34,327 nt of DNA from a virus. This document shows, in pieces, positions 17,554 through 25,202 of this stretch; the first letter of the stretch is position 1; the number at the start of each line of letters is the position of its first letter. The notes beneath the pieces were generated by a model. That model did no database searches. It was not told where the DNA came from and saw nothing but the letters and a program-made list of their open reading frames with translations. Where the stretch lies: positions 1 through 34,327 of the IMG/VR virus record IMGVR_UViG_3300047157_000155. One strand, 5' to 3'. The translations under genes were made by a program, and so were the position numbers.

Positions 17554-18501
17554 CTATGGGCCGGTGACAATCCACATGTGACCGGGACATGGGGTTGCTG
17601 GTGCAGAGCCTTCAGGCGAAGACGTTGCCTTAAAAGTTGGAATGTTCAATTCCAAATCCATCACCGCACAAGTATCAGTGCCTGAGTTTGTTAATGTTCC
17701 TGTAAGGCCATCATCCGTGCAGGCTTCAGCAAGCGTGAGAGTGCCAGTATCGATACTGGAAGTCGGAATAGAAAAATCAAAGTCCAGCGTGAGGTCAGAT
17801 GGCGTTGACCCTGTTGCTGCATTTACTTCTACGACGGCATCATTACCGCACGCCAAAGTGCTGGTAGTTACATTCCCAACAGCAACTTCAGAACTATCAC
17901 CTGCTGGCCCCTGTATGCTTCCCACATTGTTATACGTTGGTGGAGTGCCTCCTGCACAGTCTCCGGTCTGCTCAACCCACACCCACAGATCACCGTCTTT
18001 ATCTAGCCAAGCAGAACCCGGCCCATCTGTGCAGATATCATGGTTCTGTGTGTTGTCTTGAGTAGGCGGGCCTAAGACAGGAGTTCCGGCAGGTTCCTGC
18101 AACTGACCAAGTATATTAACACCTGTGCCATCCTCGCCCTTCGGAATGTTGAAGGTAAAGTCGAGTGTGGCGTTAGGGCCAGCATCACTGTCATTGATAG
18201 ATACAGAAGCGTCTTGGTCTGACGCTATCGTGTTCGTTGCCACAGTGCCAACATTAGTTTCAGCAGAGGCACCGGGAAGACCAACGGGGATTCCAAAATC
18301 AAATGCCAGTGTTAAGTCACCGTTTGCATCGGGGATTTCTGTGACATCAGCCGTTGCGTCACCAAGCGAACCGTCTGGTTTGTTTGGAACGTTGGACTCG
18401 TCAGCGGTAGCGTCTTTAACACTTACACCCGGATCACCATCAGCACCAGCGATGGAGCACCACGACGACCCGTCCCATATGCGAATATCGTTAGTAGGCA
18501 T
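17554..18501 (-). CDS. Tail fibre with collagen-like turns and FxIPxG repeats (315 aa)
   Basis: The start is an ATG at 18501 with GGAG upstream, and the first bases overlap the previous stop by 11. The protein opens MPTNDIRIWDG, then GADGDPG. Four repeats are visible in which a variable beta stretch ends in LxLxFxxxIP or similar: LAFDFGIPVGLPG, LDFTFNIPKGEDG, LDFDFSIPTSS and MDLELNIPTFK. Short Gly-X-Y runs (GLPGAS, GEDGTG, GPAGDS) follow several of them. This is a well-known phage-fibre architecture. A Trp-rich insert (SAWLDKDGDLWVWVEQ) sits in the middle. The product should be a virion surface fibre or an adaptor for the larger fibre that follows and shares its N-terminus. Confidence 0.78.
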   Translation of the reverse strand: MPTNDIRIWDGSSWCSIAGADGDPGVSVKDATADESNVPNKPDGSLGDATADVTEIPDANGDLTLAFDFGIPVGLPGASAETNVGTVATNTIASDQDASVSINDSDAGPNATLDFTFNIPKGEDGTGVNILGQLQEPAGTPVLGPPTQDNTQNHDICTDGPGSAWLDKDGDLWVWVEQTGDCAGGTPPTYNNVGSIQGPAGDSSEVAVGNVTTSTLACGNDAVVEVNAATGSTPSDLTLDFDFSIPTSSIDTGTLTLAEACTDDGLTGTLTNSGTDTCAVMDLELNIPTFKATSSPEGSAPATPCPGHMWIVTGP

Positions 18502-18730
18502 TTTTCTTACTCCTTAGTTGTTTAACTTTTGGTCGAAGGTCTGTAATTCTTTTTAGAGGTTTACGTTGAGGTTTTTGTTCTTCCTGTTTAGCTTTGACGG
18601 TTCGTGTTGTAGTGGTAAACCACAAGTCTCCCCGTATAGGGCGAGCAGGCTGTTCGGATACCGTGCTGTCGTCATAAGACAGAGGTATTGTGTTTACTAA
18701 ATTGGATGTCTTGCGTGTATTGTCAGCCAT
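18491..18730 (-). CDS. Small basic protein in the fibre cluster (79 aa)
   Basis: The ATG at 18730 is preceded by GAGGAG at six bases, a strong site. The 79 residues divide into a mixed N-terminal half, with a GDLWFTTTTRTV strand, and a very basic C-terminal half rich in Lys, Arg, Gln and Pro. No family is recognised. Because it sits between two fibre genes and overlaps the next one by 11 bases, it may be a fibre-associated connector or assembly factor. This is inferred from position only. Confidence 0.65.
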   Translation of the reverse strand: MADNTRKTSNLVNTIPLSYDDSTVSEQPARPIRGDLWFTTTTRTVKAKQEEQKPQRKPLKRITDLRPKVKQLRSKKNAY

Positions 18731-18733
18731 ACC

Positions 18734-19336
18734 TTACTCCTCTTCTGGCACTACTGGTTCTGTGATAGCACTCTCGTCAACTGCATCAAAGGAAACTCCG
18801 CCACCTTCTGGGTCGTGCCGGTCTCCGATTCGATAAACGTCCAACAGCATGATGACCTTCTTTCCGTCGAGGTCGCCTGAAACATCGCCTCGTGCAAAGA
18901 TCGGTGTATGTCGTTCGTAGCCGTCTTTTTCTGTGCCGAACGTGATGTACACGCAGTTGTTGCCAGATGACCTTCTGATGTTGTGGACGCTGTTCTTGAA
19001 GATCAAACTAAGTTTTGTATGTTCTTCGATCACGCTAGGATTGAATTCATAGATCGAAACTGTTCCTGTCCAATTTTCGTCGTAGCCGAGAGGGATGTCT
19101 ACCTTCGATCCGTTTCGATCTATCGCCACAACCCCATTACCAACTCGTAGATGGGAGTTCCAGTTTGCCGGGAACCTGTTCGTGGTCATCGAATTGCCAT
19201 CGTAATGAAGGCCGAACAGACGTTCGTTTGGTGGCAACGCTCCAGAGTTAGAGGAGTAATATAACTCCGTATTGTTTGTCTTGCTAACGAATGGAGCATC
19301 GTGAAGAATATGTTGTTGAACCGCTGCTGTTCGATT
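18734..19336 (-). CDS. Tail fibre, C-terminal domain in a shifted frame
   Basis: This frame is open from just after a TGA at 19339-19337 to the stop at 18734. Reading upstream of the only candidate start (a TTG at 19237) gives convincing fibre sequence: HDAPFVSKTNN, ELYYSSNSGALPPNERLFGL. It lacks a proper ribosome site. The part around FPANWNSHLRV and GTVSIYEFNPS aligns by eye with FGNWNAGIRV and GTVSIFGKDTG of the 547-residue fibre upstream. It is therefore a paralogous C-terminal fibre domain that should be joined to the 219-residue piece by a -1 shift near 19320-19337. The tail (about 40 residues) is acidic, ending VVPEEE. Confidence 0.7.
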   Translation of the reverse strand, partial: NRTAAVQQHILHDAPFVSKTNNTELYYSSNSGALPPNERLFGLHYDGNSMTTNRFPANWNSHLRVGNGVVAIDRNGSKVDIPLGYDENWTGTVSIYEFNPSVIEEHTKLSLIFKNSVHNIRRSSGNNCVYITFGTEKDGYERHTPIFARGDVSGDLDGKKVIMLLDVYRIGDRHDPEGGGVSFDAVDESAITEPVVPEEE

Positions 19337-19845
19337 TCATCTCGGAGGTCATTGATCGCTTGCTGCAACTCTGCCTTAGTCGCATAACCATTCATCAGTG
19401 ACACTACTGATTCACGGGTTTGAATGTTGGTGTCGTTGGTCGTTGCTCCGTTGTATTGCACATTGTCAGAAAATGTAGTTCCTGCGTCTTTGTTCTTTTC
19501 CTGAATCTCGTCAACTTTAAGCGGGCCATTTATGGAAGTATCGTTGTTCCCGATGTACACACGATCTCGCGTAGTGCCCAGACGTAACGCACTTCCCTCA
19601 CTGTTAGAGAATACCCCTAGAGTTGTGACGCGATTTGTCGCCCTAGCATCCGACCCCTGATTCTTCACGTGCAGCGGCCCCTGCATATCATCGCCACCTG
19701 TTTTCTTGACGTAGTTAGACAGGTCTAGGTCTAACTCTTCACCACCAGAAGCCATCCACTTCACACCATCGTAGGTGTAAGTGATGTTCGTTTCTGGATT
19801 CGTGAATTCTTGGCCTTCAACGTGTGGCTTTGCTGGAATGCTCAT
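19186..19845 (-). CDS. Tail fibre, N-terminal part before an apparent frameshift
   Basis: The ATG at 19845 overlaps the stop of the preceding fibre gene (ATGA). Residues 1-~175 are typical fibre sequence: TYTYDGVKWMASGG, then LSNYVKKTGGDDMQGPLHV, SALRLGTTRDRVYIG and a C-terminal coil (AELQQAINDLRDEIEQQ). After about residue 175 the reading becomes unlike its neighbours (Cys, His, Arg, Phe-rich) until the stop at 19186, whereas the -1 frame becomes coherent. I take the last ~45 residues as spurious and the gene as broken or shifted. The intact product would be near 370 residues and paralogous, at the C-terminus, to the 547-residue fibre. Confidence 0.7.
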   Translation of the reverse strand: MSIPAKPHVEGQEFTNPETNITYTYDGVKWMASGGEELDLDLSNYVKKTGGDDMQGPLHVKNQGSDARATNRVTTLGVFSNSEGSALRLGTTRDRVYIGNNDTSINGPLKVDEIQEKNKDAGTTFSDNVQYNGATTNDTNIQTRESVVSLMNGYATKAELQQAINDLRDEIEQQRFNNIFFTMLHSLARQTIRSYITPLTLERCHQTNVCSAFITMAIR

Positions 19846-21485
19846 TCTTCTCCGGCCCCTTCCGGTACGAGTGTTGTATTTGTTGCAGTCGATGTAAGGC
19901 CGTCAACAATGACAACGTATTTCGATTCGTCGTTTATTGAACCCGTCCCGAAAGTCGGAACACGAGTTGCAAATATCAATTCGACGTAAGGGTGCGAACT
20001 GTCACGGACAACGGCGGTGATCCCATGCTTGAAAAACAGCTTGCCTGTATCCTTGCCGAAAATGCTGACAGTGCCAGCGATACTGTATCTCTCCGTAACC
20101 TCAAACTGGCTCCCCTGCGGGTTCAACAACTTATCTATGTGAACTCTGATGCCAGCATTCCAGTTTCCAAAATAATTGTTTGCCGCAGTCGATGATCCCG
20201 GAGAAGAGTTGTTAAGGCCGCAGAACTCGCCGCTGCTTGGGATTGTGTTCAGTGTGCAAACCCCAGCCTGATCAACCTTGAAACCGATTGGTTTTTGAAT
20301 GAATTGATATCGACCGTCTGCATAACCTCGACTCATTCCATGAGCATCCGCAGTTGGATCGGCAACGTGATACAACTTTAGAGAATCGTCCTGTATGGCG
20401 AGATAGGAGTAGTTCCCTGAGTCGTCAACCTTCTTCGCTCGTAGCTTCCACGTTGCAGTAGGAAGAATCTGCTCTCCTGTGTTTCCGATCTTTGTTGCGT
20501 CCTGTGCATCCACGTACTCTTTGTCTACATCGCTTGAAGGTTGCGATTGAATTTCTTCTATTGTTGTGACGCGATCAACAAGTTCAGATTGCAATAACTC
20601 CCCCTGAGTCACCCGTGCTCCGAGAGGCGAGGACGGAACCCAAGTTTGAGATGCACGAACAAACAATTCGAGCCTTACTGTATCGAACCAGTTCGTTCCG
20701 TTGGGTGCATTAGGCGGCTCTGTGTCCCGAACGATAGTACCGGGAGGAAAGACGATTGCATCAATCTTGTCGTCTGTGTACTTCTTTGAATCGGTGAGAG
20801 CCTTCGCATCGCCATCAGTCACTTCTTTTTTCGTGGCGTGTGCCGACAAGTCAGTCGGCGGTATCGCGGCAATCTCGCTGTCGGTGTACTTTTTCGCATC
20901 ATCCAGAGTGGCTTCGTCACCAGCTTCTATGGCAACTTGAATCCATGCGTCGTTGTATCCTCCACTCGCAGACAGTGCGTCTATCTGATCTTGAAGAGCA
21001 GAATCACCTGCCTCGCTGTTGACTATTGTCTCATACTTTGACAGGTCTTGATCTTCTGGAATTTCTATGTTTTCTATCTCTCTTAGGAGAAACCAGTTGA
21101 CATCCTGTTGATTCTGTAGGTTGTTCTCTGATACGGCAATCGGAGTCGTTTCGGGATTTGGGTCTTCCCCAACAATCGATATATCCTTAGTTTGCAACCC
21201 ATAGGTAGGGTTATTGAACAAAGAATTTGGCGTTTCAGCCACAAAACTAATCACGCCAATCACATCACCTAATTGCAACGGGACGGTGTCCGTATTAAGA
21301 ATTGTGACCTCGCCGGTTGCAAGATCGTATTGATCGCCATCAAGAACAACACCATTAATGGAAACAACAGAGTTGTCTTTGGTTATCGAGTCGTCTTGGA
21401 AATCAAAGATGCTGCTCGTGACATTTGAACCAGTTACTTCTATCCATGCACGATAGAGTGATGATGTCGTTGTGTTTAACGACAA
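19842..21485 (-). CDS. Tail fibre or receptor-binding structural protein (547 aa)
   Basis: The ATG at 21485 overlaps the upstream small gene by 10 bases. An N-terminal beta domain of about 110 residues (YRAWIEVTG, SIFDFQDDSI, VSINGVVLDGDQYDL) is followed by a helical or coiled middle with two KKYTD(S/D)(E/K)I elements. A short FPPGTIVRDTEPPNAPNGTN segment, a shaft region with EYVDAQDATK and YADGRYQFIQ, and a C-terminal globular beta domain follow. That last domain (around GNWNAGIRV and GTVSIFGKDTGKLFF) recurs in the next gene. These elements are standard for phage fibres, so a virion surface location is likely. No depolymerase motif is visible. Confidence 0.75.
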   Translation of the reverse strand: MSLNTTTSSLYRAWIEVTGSNVTSSIFDFQDDSITKDNSVVSINGVVLDGDQYDLATGEVTILNTDTVPLQLGDVIGVISFVAETPNSLFNNPTYGLQTKDISIVGEDPNPETTPIAVSENNLQNQQDVNWFLLREIENIEIPEDQDLSKYETIVNSEAGDSALQDQIDALSASGGYNDAWIQVAIEAGDEATLDDAKKYTDSEIAAIPPTDLSAHATKKEVTDGDAKALTDSKKYTDDKIDAIVFPPGTIVRDTEPPNAPNGTNWFDTVRLELFVRASQTWVPSSPLGARVTQGELLQSELVDRVTTIEEIQSQPSSDVDKEYVDAQDATKIGNTGEQILPTATWKLRAKKVDDSGNYSYLAIQDDSLKLYHVADPTADAHGMSRGYADGRYQFIQKPIGFKVDQAGVCTLNTIPSSGEFCGLNNSSPGSSTAANNYFGNWNAGIRVHIDKLLNPQGSQFEVTERYSIAGTVSIFGKDTGKLFFKHGITAVVRDSSHPYVELIFATRVPTFGTGSINDESKYVVIVDGLTSTATNTTLVPEGAGEE

Positions 21486-21703
21486 ATCAATGTTTCCTGT
21501 AGGTGTCCACCGCCATTGGCATCCGGCACAGACGCAGCAATTGCCATCTCCCCATCTTCAATTTCAGGGGTCGCCATGCCGTCTGCTTCTTTTGGTGCAG
21601 GTGGCAACTCGGAGATCTTGCGACCTTCCTCAATGACTGGATCCTCTACTGGATCCTCACCGGGATCTGTACCGTCATTAAATATTGTGCGTTTTCCTGC
21701 CAT
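21476..21703 (-). CDS. Small protein preceding the fibre genes (75 aa)
   Basis: I prefer the ATG at 21703 (MAGKRTIFNDG), because AGGAG sits at good spacing. An ATG six bases earlier is too close to it. The 75-residue product is acidic, with two short EDPV repeats and the phrase KISELPPAP. From memory, an ISxLPxA segment with a following Asp/Glu 'GEM' stretch is common at the start of phage tail and fibre proteins, so this may be a detached adaptor-like segment. No fold can be named. Confidence 0.62.
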   Translation of the reverse strand: MAGKRTIFNDGTDPGEDPVEDPVIEEGRKISELPPAPKEADGMATPEIEDGEMAIAASVPDANGGGHLQETLICR

Positions 21704-21741
21704 GTGCATGCTCCTGTATGGGATTTATGGTCCAAGAAGGA

Positions 21742-22278
21742 TCATTTACGCCGTCTTTTCCATTTAGGTATGTATTTGTCTTTTACCTGCTCTTCTGCAG
21801 CCCTTTGAGTGAGGCCAGGATGTTCGGCTCTTTCCTGTTTTGTCAGTTCCCGTAATGCTCGGGCACTGATTTCTTTGCGTTTTTGCTTTGCCTTTATAGG
21901 GGGTGTGTAATTAATCTGACCTTCCAGCTGCAACTTTCGGCGTTTTGCAGTGGTTATCACCTCATCCCGACTCCCAACCCATGCTCCAGGATCCCTATAT
22001 TGGCGTTTATCAGCCAAACCACCCATATAAAAACGCCCCGATGTGGCAATGCCTGCTGCTTTAGCTTCGCGTTCTGCGACTGCCCGTTGATCGGGAAGCA
22101 TTGTGTCACCCCCCTCCGTCATGCGACCTTCCATAAAAGCACGGTCTGAACCCTTGTAAACAGGAGCCTGACCAAGCGTCACCATCTCGGCAAACTTGTC
22201 AGTACAGCCATTCAAGAGGCATTCCTTGTAATGCTTAATAGCTTGATTCCCTAAATCAGTTACGCTTTGCGGTATCAT
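21742..22278 (-). CDS. Conserved phage protein of unknown function (178 aa)
   Basis: The 178-residue protein starts at an ATG at 22278 that overlaps the end of the endonuclease gene. Its middle (AGIATSGRFYMGGLADKRQY, DPGAWVGSRDEV, KRRKLQLEG) is one I have seen in uncultured phages as a conserved segment of unknown role. The C-terminal 60 residues are Lys/Arg-rich with helical character and could bind nucleic acid or the capsid interior. It follows the portal and endonuclease, so a virion or packaging role is possible but not shown. Confidence 0.7.
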   Translation of the reverse strand: MIPQSVTDLGNQAIKHYKECLLNGCTDKFAEMVTLGQAPVYKGSDRAFMEGRMTEGGDTMLPDQRAVAEREAKAAGIATSGRFYMGGLADKRQYRDPGAWVGSRDEVITTAKRRKLQLEGQINYTPPIKAKQKRKEISARALRELTKQERAEHPGLTQRAAEEQVKDKYIPKWKRRRK

Positions 22279-22765
22279 CTAAATCTTCCCTCCGTAAAAG
22301 TTCTGCAACGTGGCTTTTGTTCCAGTTGCGTATGTACTCCAATGCGTTCTCCAACTTGAATTCACTGTTCTGAAACATACCGATGGCTGTATTGCAGTTC
22401 TGGCAAAGCAATCCTCTGTTCTCTCCAGTCTCATGACAGTGATCGACAGATAGTCTCTTACGGCAGCATTCACCACAGATTTGACACGTATAGTTACACG
22501 CTTCCAGTGCTGCGTCATATTGTTCAGGTGATATGCCATAACGACTTCGGATCTTGTAGGCTCGGTTGTAAACCTTGATCTTTTCCTTTTCCCTTTTCCT
22601 GCGTAACACCAAGTACTCGAGGTGAGCAGCCCAGCGTTCCGGCGTGCAATCTCTTTTGCAACGTGCAGTCCCACATGGCTTAATGCCATGCTTACGCAAC
22701 TCCGCAACAGCAGTGTCAAATTTGCTACGCATGTATTGTGTTGTGGATCCCGCAGCGGGCCTCAC
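22256..22765 (-). CDS. Endonuclease VII-like HNH nuclease (169 aa)
   Basis: The protein has the compact recombination endonuclease VII (T4 gp49 family, HNH class) core. It shows YGISPEQYDAAL, then a zinc pair C94xxC97, a catalytic-type LSVDHCH (D108, H109, H111), RGLLCQNC with C121 and C124, and the closing helix of about residues 126-145 (IGMFQNSEF, LENALEYI). Phage members cleave branched DNA or act as homing-type nucleases. The GTG at 22765 overlaps the portal stop (GTGA). An ATG at 22732 is an alternative. Residues 1-60 are a basic helical region with extra Cys (31, 36, 40). Lying between portal and structural genes, it could resolve DNA branches for packaging or be a mobile nuclease. The family call is confident. 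The role is not. Confidence 0.9.
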   Translation of the reverse strand: MRPAAGSTTQYMRSKFDTAVAELRKHGIKPCGTARCKRDCTPERWAAHLEYLVLRRKREKEKIKVYNRAYKIRSRYGISPEQYDAALEACNYTCQICGECCRKRLSVDHCHETGENRGLLCQNCNTAIGMFQNSEFKLENALEYIRNWNKSHVAELLRREDLDDTAKRN

Positions 22766-24855
22766 GCTTGTTCAGGGGCTGGAGGAGTCCCCTGTTGTTC
22801 GGGCGGAGCCGCTGCTGCGGGATCCATAGGAGGCATCGGTGGCGGGGGCAATGGCTGGAGCATCATCCCTTTCGGATCAAGTTCCAGCGTTTCTGCAAAC
22901 GCCTTGATTAGCCCGTTGACTTGATCGTAGTTGTTGGTGGCCTGTGCTTGACCCATCAACATCGGCATTAAAGTCTGCATGGCAGTGTTAATGCTTTGTG
23001 CACGATTAGTCTTATTGAGTTTGCGACCAGCATCCGTCTCAATTGTGTACTCGAACTCTCGAGCAATCACAGCCGGATCCTCACCTGGTTTCAAACTTAA
23101 ATGCTGCTGCCATGCCATCGAGCCAAGCGGACCCATGATCGGCATAACGTCGTTAGGTCGTAGCAACCAACGAGCAGCAAGAGCCTCCTTACGGGATAAA
23201 CGTGTACCCCAATGTGTAACCTGATCTAACATGTCGGCAGGTCGTGCCTGCATTGCATCACCCTTCACAGAAGCCTCCGTCGCACTTCTCATCTGTGAAG
23301 TCGTTTGACCATACATCAATTCAGTCAAACCCGTTCGCTTATCAAACAACTGCATGACGCGATCAAGAATCTGCCATACATCAGCATTTACATTAGGTGT
23401 CTGAAATACAGACATCAGTTCATTAATGTTCTGCCCCAAAGCCTGAGAGATCTCAACAATCTTAAACCCAAACTTACTATCCGCTAGAATCTGCTGCTTA
23501 ATATCTTCATCCGCTGCTTTGCTCACACCAATCATTGTCTGGCAACTAGCCGTAATACGGGTAGCAAGCCAACTGATTATGTAATTAATAAAACGTAATT
23601 CCCCTATTCCTGGACGAATTAGGCTCATCGGCCAGACAGAGTTAGGGATAGGATTAAACCCAAGCATCTCAAAAGGCCAACCATTATTGTCAGCCCAGAA
23701 CGGGATCGGCCATGCAAGACGCTGGCGAAGGCTTTGAGGAAAACCTGTTTCGTCAGGCTGCTCGTCCAGAACGGCAGGAGGAATGTTTAAGGGATAAGGA
23801 CAAGCATCGGAAACACAAAGATAAGCGTAGTCGCCTACCGCATCAAACATCGCTCCACCGTCTGTCTTTTTCCTTGCCCCCTTTAGTTGCTCAAGAACCC
23901 CTATCTTCGAATAAACCTGGTAGTACGTTACTAGGTCTGTTGTCTTCCCCCCCTGTCTTCGGGCTTGGCTTTCGTAGGGGTACTGGGCTACCGTTCTGCT
24001 GTTTTGATTGTCCGAGTCGGATGTCTTCGTGTTTGGTGTCAAGTCTTTCTTGGGTATCCCAAACTGACGGGCTACCTGATCGCGAGGCAGAGTGACACGA
24101 CGAGCACAAAAATGAATCTCACCAATGTCTGTTGCGTCTGCATCGAGCAGTAGGTTCGCGACGGTATCGTAGAAAGAACCTACCATTAAGAATGGTTCAT
24201 TCGGTGGATCAGCCGGCATGGTTACTGCCTCTGTCCACATAACACCAGCACCAGTAATCAGTGCCTCGTCTACTGCTTTCCTAGCCTGCGTCCGTAGATC
24301 TAATTCACCTGGCGTGTAGTTAAGATATCTCTCGACCAAGTCTGCCTGTGTTTGTTTTGTTTCTCTGTCTACTTCCATCCCCTGCATGGTTTGCATGTAA
24401 GCCATTGCACCTTCGTCAGGTGGCTCGGCCATGCCAGTATTAGGATCAACTTGAGGAAGCTGAATACCTAAAACCTCTGGGCTAACCATTGGCAACTGAC
24501 GAGGTGTCACATTACGCTTAGGATTGTGGTTGTACAGAACAGACCCAAAGATTTTACAAGCCTCGAAAGCCTTATTGATATTAATCAAAAAGGAGGGAGT
24601 AGGGGCAGGAGAACCGGAAATGTTTCCATCACGGAACATCGTTTTCCACAGCTGACGGGTATCCCCTGTATAAAATGACATACCTTCTGCTGCATCACGA
24701 TCAAAGTCTGTCTTTGCCCTTTTGGCTGAACGGATTTTACCCATCCACGCATTGACGATGCGGCCCAATACCGGAGGAGTAGTCGTCTTAGAAGTCGTAC
24801 TCACACCGGCATCGGCTGCACCAATCCCTGAAGGCCCACTGGCTTGAGATTCCAT
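22762..24855 (-). CDS. Portal protein (697 aa)
   Basis: The 697-residue product follows large terminase and a small gene, and starts at an ATG overlapping the upstream TAA (TAATG). The N-terminus opens with a Ser/Thr/Gly-rich leader, then a helical region (DFDRDAAEGMSFYTGD) and LININKAFEACKIFGSVLYNHNP, an asymmetric pattern I recognise from podovirus portal (head-tail connector) proteins. The middle has GAGVMWTEAV, NLLLDADATDIGEIHFCARR and the characteristic WPFEMLGFNP. The C-terminal half has the long helix stretch MFQ-like turn (KRTGLTELMYGQ) and ends in a Pro/Met/Ala-rich tail. It would form the dodecameric DNA channel at one capsid vertex and dock the terminase and the adaptor. Confidence 0.9.
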   Translation of the reverse strand: MESQASGPSGIGAADAGVSTTSKTTTPPVLGRIVNAWMGKIRSAKRAKTDFDRDAAEGMSFYTGDTRQLWKTMFRDGNISGSPAPTPSFLININKAFEACKIFGSVLYNHNPKRNVTPRQLPMVSPEVLGIQLPQVDPNTGMAEPPDEGAMAYMQTMQGMEVDRETKQTQADLVERYLNYTPGELDLRTQARKAVDEALITGAGVMWTEAVTMPADPPNEPFLMVGSFYDTVANLLLDADATDIGEIHFCARRVTLPRDQVARQFGIPKKDLTPNTKTSDSDNQNSRTVAQYPYESQARRQGGKTTDLVTYYQVYSKIGVLEQLKGARKKTDGGAMFDAVGDYAYLCVSDACPYPLNIPPAVLDEQPDETGFPQSLRQRLAWPIPFWADNNGWPFEMLGFNPIPNSVWPMSLIRPGIGELRFINYIISWLATRITASCQTMIGVSKAADEDIKQQILADSKFGFKIVEISQALGQNINELMSVFQTPNVNADVWQILDRVMQLFDKRTGLTELMYGQTTSQMRSATEASVKGDAMQARPADMLDQVTHWGTRLSRKEALAARWLLRPNDVMPIMGPLGSMAWQQHLSLKPGEDPAVIAREFEYTIETDAGRKLNKTNRAQSINTAMQTLMPMLMGQAQATNNYDQVNGLIKAFAETLELDPKGMMLQPLPPPPMPPMDPAAAAPPEQQGTPPAPEQA

Positions 24856-25202
24856 TAGCTAGCTTTCTTCTGTCTCGTAGGTTCTGGTTTTGCCAGCAAT
24901 GCCTTTAGCTGTGGCAACAGGCTTTTAAGTTCCCTCACTACCTTTGTGGTCTCACTCTCGACCCATGCTCCATGTTTCGCCCATTCAGACCTCTCTTTTA
25001 GGCCAGGATCGTCAATGTGCCGGACGCTAGGGCGTTCAGTCCAGCCGAAAGACTCGCTAAATATCATTAAATACACAGTGTTCTTGCCGGGACGACGGGC
25101 AAGCCAAGCATTCACAGGGTCTTTGGTTTTGCTGTAATGCTCATAAAAAATCACTTGATCACCAAGCTGAACTTCTGGCATCTCAAAATCAGTAACTGAC
25201 AT
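24855..25202 (-). CDS. Small protein between terminase and portal (115 aa)
   Basis: The 115-residue protein starts at an ATG at 25202 inside the end of the terminase gene (14-base overlap), and its stop overlaps the portal start. The N-terminal ~70 residues look like a small beta barrel (VQLGDQVIFYEHYS, NAWLARRPGKNTVYLMIFS). A basic helical tail then has leucines at regular spacing (ELKSLLPQLKALLAK). I recognise no named family. The tight coupling on both sides suggests production together with the packaging motor and portal. Confidence 0.7.
   Translation of the reverse strand: MSVTDFEMPEVQLGDQVIFYEHYSKTKDPVNAWLARRPGKNTVYLMIFSESFGWTERPSVRHIDDPGLKERSEWAKHGAWVESETTKVVRELKSLLPQLKALLAKPEPTRQKKAS

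Noticed and set aside
22279-22719. 146-residue minus-strand frame inside the endonuclease VII gene
   Set aside because: It overlaps the recognisable nuclease in another frame and has no family features or coupling.
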